Assembly: GCA_014529385.2 (NCBI GenBank)
Contig: CM043953.1
Location: 67,268,372 to 67,332,371, forward strand
Source of the DNA: Adiantum capillus-veneris
Taxonomy: Eukaryota; Streptophyta; Polypodiopsida; Polypodiales; Pteridaceae
DNA length: 64,000 bases
Reading direction: 5' to 3'
The translations under genes were made by a program, and so were the position numbers. Shown here piece by piece: positions 55,826 to 64,000 of the stretch (its first letter is position 1; each line of letters begins with the position of its first letter). Below the pieces are notes generated by a model. It was not told the origin of the DNA. It searched no databases and worked only from the letters and a program-made list of their open reading frames with translations.

Positions 55826-57725
55826 ACGCTTTGTAGCCTTCGAGTTGTTTTTTTCTTTCTGAGGGCTTGGCTTGATTTCTTTTATCAAACCAACCCTATA
55901 CATTGTATATACACCTCGTATATAAGCTGTCTGTGGAGTAAGAATCCAATTCTGACATCTATAAAAAACCTAGCTTTTCTAATTGGGACCCCCTCAACCC
56001 TTGCCGAATGGTCAGCTGTTAATATAGAAGTGTTCTATTATGTGGGGGCATGCTACAATTCAAGTTTCATCTGATTTGGTTGAGCTGACAGGCCGCTATG
56101 GTCGTTTTTTGATCGTAGGTCTTTGTGTACTGCTCGAATTCTAGGGTTTTTTCTAGGGGTTTAGACCAGCTACCGGCCGTGCAGAATGTATCATTGATAA
56201 GTATAGAACTTACCCCTCATGTCTCGTGTGAGACGGTGCTGAAAACAGGCAACTGTGGACTCCAGAAAATGCGCACGGAGAAGGTCGAAAAGCTCTCTCT
56301 CCAAAGCCAACAAGTGGAAATAAGGTGATTTTAGCCTACCTTGGGTATCAATAGTTGAACTTCCCGAACCATTTCTCCCCAAATTCCTCTGTTAGTCCTA
56401 CTAGGCCGTGAAATCTATGTTAGAGTCAAAAATTTCTCCAATAGGATTCCTGTAGCTCATTCTGCAAGAATTTTGCAAAAGTAGGTATGGTCGCCTAATT
56501 TAGGCTTCTCGCTTGCATCTGTCAATTTAATTGAAATTTTTTGTGCGTGTCCTCCTTGTTCTTCTGATCACCGGTGTATCTTCAATTTTTTCATTTGAGC
56601 TCATTTGCTATTTATTATTAATTTTTGACCTGTTTATTGAAAAAATCAAAGAAAATAACAAAATATGCTAAAAAAGAAAAGTGAAAATCCAATAATTAAG
56701 AAAATCCATCAAAAAACACAACCTTATCGTTTTTTGTTGGATTTCTCCATTTTTAAGTCTCAATATCAAGAAAAATGAAAAAAAAAACCTAAAAGGACTA
56801 TTTTTTGATAGTATATACACTATTTACACTCATCAGGGAGATACTATCAATTAAATTTCCCCTGTTGATGATTTATAAGAGTGTTACTAGGTAATTTTGC
56901 AAAAAAGCACACGTTAACATCAAACTTTGTCTTTTCTCTTCAAACATTGCCCTTAATTACTTAGTTCCCTTCCACCCCTTCTAGATGGCGTACTCCGGGA
57001 CAACTGTGTGCTTGGGTTGAACAATCTTGTCTATGCATAGCCTTGGTTGTTTCTACCATGCTTTGAAGATCCGTGCAATTCAAACCATCATGGTGTGCAA
57101 GAGTTGGGTCTTGAGTAATTAACTCAAGAGTTTCTGATCTAGAGGTTTTCTGATGCTTTCTTCCAAAGAGCAAATCTTGTAGCTTGTGTGCTCTTTGCTT
57201 GATTGTACCATTAGGATGCTAAAATTTAGCATGTTGATTTTCTGAGCTGTTGATATCATTTTTGACTGTTGTTGAGCTTTTAGCCGCCATTGATATCTTG
57301 GTTTGTATTGGTCAGAATGGAGTGCTTGAGTTTTCTCAGACTTAACTCTCCATTGCTTGATTGGTTTTATAGTTTTCGGAGAAGATATGTTTTTCTTCCA
57401 AATCCATTTTGTGTTAGGTTCCTTGCTCAGAGATTCTCATCTATGTGTTGTGATCCTTGGAACCGTCTTTGGTATTGTCGATGATGTTTTGGGTACCCAG
57501 ATTGAATCGGCTTGTCCTTAAGCTGTGCTTTTGGTACCCAAATTTTCCTGACCCTTTTCATACTACTTGAAGCATTTACTTGTAGAAAGGATTGGGAAGA
57601 TTGATTGCTTTGTGTTTTGCTCTACTGGTTACTTCTTTTCCATTCCTCTTTATTTGGTGCAATTGGAACAACGAGTTGTACTCCTTTAGGCGATAGGTTG
57701 AGCTGACTGGTATCCCGATCTGGTA
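55826..57725 (-). other. Mostly non-coding part of element F
   Basis: It lies downstream of F's protease-like domain. A minus-strand frame from ~57285 (MAAKSSTTVKNDINSS) to 56961 with one stop is readable but unrecognised. 55826-56950 shows no coding signal. Confidence 0.4.
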
Positions 57726-58763
57726 CTACCTTGTACGCCCACATCCATGATATGTCCACATCCATGAGATTCCAAGAATCATTGTCTCATTCATGTGTTC
57801 ATCTGGTAAGCATATAAACTGATGATGACACGAACATCCATGTACTATTACATTTAAGTTGACTACTCCCAATGTTGGTGTTGGGTTCTTGTTGCATCCT
57901 TTCATAGTCGCTATTCCTACTGTCAAAGATTGATTAGTTGCTTTCTTGTATGTGGAATAACTGACTGCATTTACTTAAGCTCCTGTATCGCCCAATTCAT
58001 TTGTGCTACGATTATTGTGTTGTACTTTGATGCGAAGGTACAATTCATCTAACCATTCATCATCTGTTGACACGGCATCTTTCGATAATTCCCATTGTTG
58101 TCGGTCATCTGTTTCTAGAGCGTTGATGGGAATAGGCATTTTTTGATTCTTGAGAGAAGCTTTCCTTTTTAGTACTCAAAGCCGAGCTTCTTCTTGGGCT
58201 TCATCATCATTAACTTGCTAACGTTTTATCTTCCTTTGCTTAGTTGCATGCATTCTTTCTAGCAATTCATTGGTTAGTGGAGAATTGTACTTCTTTAAAC
58301 GACATCCGCTAATCCAATTAGCCATTGGTTCACAATCTAGGGTGCACAACTTAACTGCTCCACTTGGAGATACATCTTCAAGGATAAACGGTCCGTTTTC
58401 CTTTTTCTTAAACTTGGGAATGTGTTGCTTAAGGGAATATACTAAAAGTAAGTCCCCTTTTTTGAAGATTTTTGTAATTAGATGGGAATAAAAACTTTGT
58501 TTTTTTGTTTTCTTTTGTGCATAGATGTGGGCTATAGCAGTTAGACTTTTCTCATCTAGATTTCATAAATCTTCATGTCCAGTCCACTCAAGATCCTTAG
58601 CTACCCTTAGTGTCGGCAATAGAAATTCTATTAGCAATATGACATTAAGACCATAAATAAGGTTAAAGGATGTAGCATTTAAAGCTGTTTTGAATAAAAC
58701 TCGATAAGTACATAGAGTTGCATGGAGATTCATTTCCCAGTCTGTCCTACCTAAACTAACCAC
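57726..58763 (-). pseudogene. Element F pol tail: integrase C-terminus followed by a retropepsin-like domain
   Basis: One minus-strand frame with about five stops. It begins with integrase C-terminal sequence (GRTDWEMNLHATL, FNLIYGLNVILLIEFLLP, then KKGDLLLVYSLKQH, ENGPFILEDVSPSGAVKL, ANWISGCRLKKYN). After a linker of about 80 residues it continues into a retropepsin-like segment: DTGA at 57979-57990, then LGVVNLNVIVHGCSCHHQF and, about 70 residues after DTGA, MILGISWM. Protease after integrase is not the usual gypsy order. The 5' side is cut at 58763 by E3. Confidence 0.72.
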
Positions 58764-61376
58764 TGAGGCGGTCCGGGGCGGGCAACCAGAAGAGCGGCCT
58801 CTAAACACCCTTCGAGACTCCCGTGCTGCTCAATTGGGGCTGGGGCAAGCACAATCAGAGACAACAACAACCCACAGCCAGAAACCAAACAAGAAAAGGG
58901 GCACCACCTAGTTGTAGATGCGAACTAGGATGCACATGATATCTCCTTGTACTCAAACGCACAAAGAAAGGGCAATGCAAGATAGCCACACATACCAAAC
59001 ACAAACATTCACCACGTCAGAGAGAGGTAAAGAGCACAAATCAACTTGAGCAACTCAGTCTTAGCTTTAAAGACTAGATGCACACAAAGCTTGATTAAAA
59101 AATAGAGAGACAACACAAAACTTGACCTTGTTGCCAATACACAAATTGTCTTAGGGTCACGGGAGCCCTCTCACCAAGAACCCTCTTACAATTGACCTTT
59201 TAGGAAAACAATTCAACAAGCCCTCAAACCACCAAGCATTAAATGGCACGACAAACTTCAAGGACAATATACCTATAACCACCTGATGAGCCAACTTATC
59301 AAGTCAATTTGGAGAGAAGAGTCGTAGTTGCAGCATACAATTGCACCTAAAACTATGAATCTTATTTATGGACAAGAGTAGGCTACAAGTGTGATTGCAG
59401 AGTATAGTATCACTCCACTCCTCTAGATGGCATAACTAACTTCAAGATTCTCCATGCACCTATGTGTAGTGATGGAATAGAGCACTCACAATGCACACAC
59501 TATACACAACTAGGCTTGAAGAGTGGTGTATTATGTGTTGAGAATGGTGTGGTGTAGTGTGATCATGTGATGATTTACAAGGGAGAGAAAGGCTCCATTT
59601 ATAGGTTTTAGAAGCCCCGATTAGGATTAGGCCTAATCAAGTTTATTTGAAGGAATAAAATATTATGCATATTTTTATTTTTTTTCATGAGGGTGGGTCT
59701 CTCTTGTCCTTTGAGTCACATGGATGTGGGCTCGAGGGAAGAGAATTATTGACGATGAAAGGAGAGAGGATTGAGTGAATAATTTGGGAGTGCTTACTCT
59801 AGTAGAGGGTGCATTTTACAATAAGGCTAGTGGTTAATAGTTAGTAATTATCACTAAACATTATTGACAAAATCATTCACCAAATGGTGAGATATATGAT
59901 GAGAAAAGTTAGAGAAGGGATGAGCTTGTAAAGAGAGGTTGAAGATTTGGAGAAGTTGACATTCATCTCTTTACAGCACCTGTAGAAGAAGCGGTCAGCA
60001 TGGCGAAGTAGCGCGTGTCGATGAAGCTATGTTATCTTCAAACCTTGGAAAATTCATGATAAAGCCTTCATTTGCAGAGGTTATCCTTGGATTTTTTCTG
60101 ATTTTTTTGAAGTTCTTTACAAAGCTGAAGAGAGTATGGTAATATGGACATATATGTAGAGAGAGAGGGGGACACATAGGGTGTAGAAATGGAGGATGAA
60201 GGCTATGGAGGTGTGAGATATGTGGCAATGGTGAAGAGGGTGAATTAGGACATGGGAGTTGCAAGTTTGGGAGTGGGAAGGAGAGGTGGAGTGTGTATGA
60301 AAGAGGAAAATGATAAAGTGGAAGAGGGAGTGTGGCTTCATAGCATGGGCAAACTGGGGTCCACCAATAACATCATAGCTCACAGCTCGTAGCTCAAAAA
60401 AATATGAAAACATTTGAGGTAAAAGTTCAGCTCACAAGCTACAACTTTTGTTTGTATCACCTTTTCAAATTCGGGGAGCATGTGATCTTTAAAAATTCAG
60501 CAAAACCAACTGTTTTTTTCCACTGCACAAGGTCCTTGTGAGGTCCTTCTGTGGATAATTCTTTTGAATACCTCCAAGAGTGAGCTCCCCATGGTGCATG
60601 CATGCATGCCACATACCCTTGACCTTATTTGGTAGGTCTATAATTGAAGATATTATTGAGATCTGGATATAAGTGAATAGTAGAACTAAGAAAATCAAAT
60701 ATTGAGGGGTCTAAAAAAATATGTACATGTCAAATATAAATAATATAGGTGGAAAAAATCTAAAGGGGTCAAAATAAATCTCTCTCATTATAAGTCTACC
60801 ATAAAAAGATGAATATTTTTTGTGGTCTTATTTATGAGAGTAATAGAGAATAGATGTAGGAAGGAAAAAATCACAATACCGAAAAAATATACACATAAAT
60901 AGAAGAGTAGTTGTTTTGGATTTTTGTTGGGATGGAGTTACACCAAAAATAAGAGAAGCTTGCATGAAATTATTTTTATTTGGAATAAAGAGTATGCAAA
61001 ATGGTAAGAAAAAATATTGTAATGGTGAGTCAATGTACATAGCATAACTAACACACGCCTAAGTATAAATATTTAAATAAATACCATAATAATTATGAAA
61101 AATCCTTATATTTAGTCCCTATATACAATGAAATATTTACACACAAATGGGACATAATATACTTATATTTTTTTTATTTTTTATTTTTTTATTTTTTTGG
61201 CTCAACTAGCCTAGTGACTAGCTAATTGAGGGTTTTTAAGAAGATATGGGAAAAGTCCCCTAACTCACACACACCTATATACAGTGAAATGGTAGGGATA
61301 ACCAAAATGTTTGAGTGATTTGATAGGGTGAGGTAGCTTAATATGGCAATTATGGAAAGCCGAAAAATGGCTATCA
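58764..61376 (-). repeat. 3' LTR of E3 (2,613 bp)
   Basis: The plus strand runs tgaggcggtccgg...ggctatca, collinear with both E2 LTRs over its full length. The TATA word near 59598 is changed (cattta tagg instead of tatttatagg). Confidence 0.92.
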
Positions 61377-61942
61377 TTAGCCCCCCCCTTAGATAATGGT
61401 ACATTCATGTACCATTTATCCGACCATACAACATGTAGATTGTGTAGCGTCTGTCTTTGTCTGCTCTTATCTTTGAAGAACCTTTGTTGTATGATTAAAA
61501 AGCCTTGTGTGATATGAAAGGTTCTTAGAGCCAATAGCAGGATGTAATGAAGTGACTGAGTAAACCTCCTCCATTGAGAAAGTTTCCATAAGCACCCCCC
61601 AGGATCAAAGATCTTGAAATATCTTTCCCAAAGAGAGATGTATGGTATGTAATCACTTACTGATTTCGGTTGAAGAAAATTGTAGATTTTATTGTTGTCC
61701 ATCATTGCATCTATCACTATGAATGTGATATAAAAGATTGGTTGCTCTTCCTCCTGTGTAAAGTTGATGTATCTGCTACGATCTTCAAGAGCTTGTATGA
61801 GCAAATTCTTGAACTGTAGCTCATAAAATTCATTCAACCTGAGTAGGCTCATCAAGTCAAAAATTCTATGACCTTCATGATTTAGGAAATCTTGATCCAT
61901 GCTTCCAACTGCTATTGGAAGATATTTCAAATAGTTTACCAC
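61265..61942 (-). CDS. Hypothetical ORF at the 3' end of E3
   Basis: A 225-codon minus-strand frame (start MVNYLKYLPIAVGSMD at 61942) that runs through the polypurine tract and ends inside the LTR. It is rich in aromatic and hydrophobic residues (IPYISLWERYFKIFDPGG, LLALRTFHITQGFLII). Only its last part, around the polypurine tract, matches the E2 pol end. I recognise no domain. It lies in the same frame as the gag-like ORF, 66 bp downstream of its stop, so it could once have been the C-terminus of that protein. It may also be non-coding. Confidence 0.4.
   Translation of the reverse strand: MVNYLKYLPIAVGSMDQDFLNHEGHRIFDLMSLLRLNEFYELQFKNLLIQALEDRSRYINFTQEEEQPIFYITFIVIDAMMDNNKIYNFLQPKSVSDYIPYISLWERYFKIFDPGGCLWKLSQWRRFTQSLHYILLLALRTFHITQGFLIIQQRFFKDKSRQRQTLHNLHVVWSDKWYMNVPLSKGGANDSHFSAFHNCHIKLPHPIKSLKHFGYPYHFTVYRCV
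61377..61392 (-). other. Polypurine tract of E3
   Basis: The minus strand reads aaggggggggctaa before TGATAGCC. Confidence 0.8.
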
Positions 61943-62008
61943 ATAAATAGATAATAGACGAAGGTTTCTATTGCTTCCAACAAATTGGAAGAGAATAGAT
62001 TTTGGTAC

Positions 62009-63613
62009 TCATTCATGAATTATCCACATGTAGCAATCAACAAGTTTTTCATCTATGATGAAGACCAGAAGCATCACAATGTGCGACCTCCATACACCAA
62101 AGAACCAAATGAAGAAGGTTTGGAAACATCCATTCATCACCAAGTATTCATGTCCTCTTCCACTTAAGAAGGTATGGTGCCCCCGATGAAAGGTATATGT
62201 GAAGAGAGGAGAAGTTGACTTTGAAGAGGTGAAACCCAATGTGAAGATGATTTGGGCTTCAAAAGCTTGGATTTTCTTGCTAAGAGATTGTCCCATGAAT
62301 GAAGAGCCACCCACTAAAACACTATTGGAGAGAATGATACCCTTCTGAAAGTTTCCTTTTATGATTTTATTTTTTACTACTCTCCCATGTTCTTCATCCC
62401 CTTCTAAGCCCCCCCTTTGGAAAGGTTGTAACTCCTCACATTGTACCACCTCAAAAGTTGATGGATTACTGTTTGATTTTGTGAAAACTTTGGCTTCTTG
62501 CATGATAGGTTCCTCCATGCTTAATATACATGGGTCATACCAATGCTTTTCAACATCCTCAAACACTTCTTGAAGATTATCCTCACATGGATTCAACTCA
62601 CACTCTTCTACTTTGTTTTGGAGTTGGCATTCCATGAACACAATCATATCTTTATGATCAATGTGGTCCATGATCTCCCCACCTATGATTTCATCTTCTT
62701 CTTCACTCTCTTTTTTTAGAAGAGATACACTCTCAGAACCTTCCATAAGATCAAGGTTACCTTCAAGGTCTTCATTCTCCATAGAGTCATGTTGCACAAA
62801 AACTTTGTTTGCTCGGACTAGAATTTGATCCTCCACCAAAAGGTTGGATGTATCCATTATTGAATCATCAATGCCATTTGAGATATCTTGTGTCGATTTT
62901 TGCGTGCTTGTGATAAAGGTAGAAGAAGGACATTCCACATTTGAATCTTGGCCACACACTTTAGCACTTGAATAATCAGTTGGCATGTAAGTAACTTCTT
63001 CAACATTTGTCAGAGTAGAAGGAGACAGGTATGGCAAAGGAGATGACTCCTTGATAGAAACACTTTCATGATGGTTGGTTCTTCCAGCATGATGGAAACC
63101 ATTTTTGATGTAGAAGTACTTGTGAAACTTCCTTCGGGCAATAGTGACCGCTTCTTCAAAGGTAGAGGGTCCACTACAAGTAACCTTAGTCGTTAGGAAA
63201 GGAGACAAACCCGAAATAAATTGCTCCATTTTTACATAATCTGGAAATGTAGAACTAAATCCACATCTTCCCCATTGACGAGAAAAAATATCCTCATAAG
63301 CATAGTAGTCTTCACCATGTTGTTGAAGTCTCCCTAATGAATCCCATGCTTTCTCCGTTGTTGGAAATTTAGAGAATCTGTTCTTCAAAGCTTTGGAAAT
63401 TTGGGTATACCCATCTTCAATCTAAGAAGACATACTCCAAAACCATTGCTCAGTGTTGCCTCTAAGGCATAGCAATAGAAAATCCCCTTTTTCAATGTCA
63501 TCCCTTTTACCAAGGATACGACAAACCATTCTAAAATCAGCAAGAAAATCATCAACATCTTCTTCTAGATTTCCGAAGAAGATTGGGATATCATCAAAGG
63601 TATAGCGTGTCAT
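62009..63613 (-). pseudogene. E3 gag-like protein
   Basis: One minus-strand frame from 63613 (MTRYTFDDIPIFFG) to 62009, about 534 codons with a single stop at ~63421. The N-terminal ~190 residues match the Retrotrans_gag domain and E2 Gag (FFGNLEEDVDDFLADFRMVCRI, RFSKFPTTEKAWDSL, FISGLSPFLTTKV, FEEAVTIARRKF). Then comes a long acidic, Ser/Glu-rich region (~63000-62500) with no zinc knuckle, protease or RT, and a hydrophobic C-terminus (FFIWFFGVW, VMLLVFIID). A protein that keeps only particle-forming Gag features suits a non-autonomous element that uses pol from a relative. Confidence 0.8.
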
Positions 63614-63904
63614 AGTCTCTCAATGCTAGAACCACACAAAGATTAGTTCCAAACAATCATTTTCTATCATGACATCAACTAACTACACAAAGTTTTGAAA
63701 GGTCTTTCAACATGAATTCTAGATTCTTATGTGAAAATGTTTTTTCCTTTCTTATGTTATGCTAATCCAAACCATATTCTAGATCAATTTTTGTTGCCTT
63801 GAAATTCAACTCAGTCATACAAGTTTTCATGATTCATATAATCTACTTAATTATGCTAAAATTCAAGCATGCATGCAATAAAACAATAATAAGCACAAAG
63901 TCAG
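63614..63904 (-). other. E3 leader
   Basis: About 290 bp of non-coding sequence between the candidate primer site and gag. It is shorter than the E2 leader. Confidence 0.6.
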
Positions 63905-63922
63905 TCCTCAGTGGGGGCACCA
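63905..63922 (-). other. Candidate primer binding site of E3
   Basis: The minus strand reads tggtgcccccactgagga three bases after the LTR end. The conserved core is shared with E2. Confidence 0.6.
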
Positions 63923-63925
63923 ATT

Positions 63926-64000
63926 TGAGGCGGTCCGGGGCGGCGGGCAACAAGAAGAGTGGCCTCGAAGCACCCTTGTAGGCTCCTGTGCTGCTCAATT
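63926..64000 (-). repeat. 5' LTR of E3, U5 end (cut by window edge)
   Basis: It starts tgaggcggtccgggg and follows the family LTR to the window end. Confidence 0.9.

Larger units (their letters stand above)
58764..64000 (-). mobile_element. E3: E2-family LTR element with a gag-like ORF and no pol (continues past window)
   Basis: Minus-strand element: 3' LTR 58764-61376, interior 61377-63925 (only 2,549 bp), 5' LTR starting at 63926. The LTRs, polypurine region and candidate primer site are of the E2 family, but the interior encodes only a gag-like protein and an unrelated tail. It is inserted in the pol of element F. The second flank is outside, so the target duplication (accac on the left) cannot be checked. 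Confidence 0.88.

Overview
This window looks like plant nuclear intergenic DNA built almost entirely from transposable elements. I recognise no host gene, tRNA, rRNA or CRISPR array. The plant origin rests on the element set: a Tnt1/Tork-like copia element, Ty3/gypsy elements of the Tat type that carry a second, archaic RNase H, CACTA transposons with TNP2-type transposase, and initiator-Met primer binding sites. The species cannot be told from this sequence.

Layout. 1-4474 is the 3' part of a copia element (copia A) with one long open polyprotein frame and a 734-bp LTR. 4475-11300 is a minus-strand CACTA transposon (copy 1), cut in two by a 2.66-kb non-autonomous copia-like element (NA1, 5283-7941) with 139-bp LTRs and a perfect 5-bp target duplication. 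About 11480-12985 is an old gypsy pol relic. About 12990-34884 is a deeply nested block. Its host is gypsy B (LTR, gag, protease, RT, integrase fragments, plus strand). Gypsy B holds a deleted Tat-type element D (17123-23035) and copia C (24757-34588). Copia C holds gypsy E1 (25220-31425, minus), and E1's integrase holds a 469-bp inverted-repeat MITE.

34885-35266 is a copia gag/protease scrap. 35267-39380 is a second copy of the same CACTA family in the opposite orientation. 39384-39780 is a gypsy integrase scrap. From about 39785 rightwards lies a minus-strand gypsy-like element F, with an LTR, a polypurine tract, an accessory coiled-coil ORF of about 1,000 codons, and an integrase tail followed in frame by a retropepsin-like domain. 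F is split by E2 (44713-55825), an almost full-length Tat-type element with 2.6-kb LTRs, and by E3 (58764 to beyond the window end), which has E2-family LTRs but only a gag-like ORF.

How the pieces relate. E1, E2 and E3 are one LTR family at three stages: deleted pol-bearing copy, near-complete copy, and gag-only copy that would need pol from a relative. NA1 shares its 3' end design with copia C and is a candidate dependent of that lineage. Copies elsewhere in the window act as empty-site controls: CACTA copy 2 for NA1, and E2 for the MITE. The features most worth following up are the integrase-then-protease order and accessory ORF of F, the gag-only E3, and the similar 5' deletions in D and E1.
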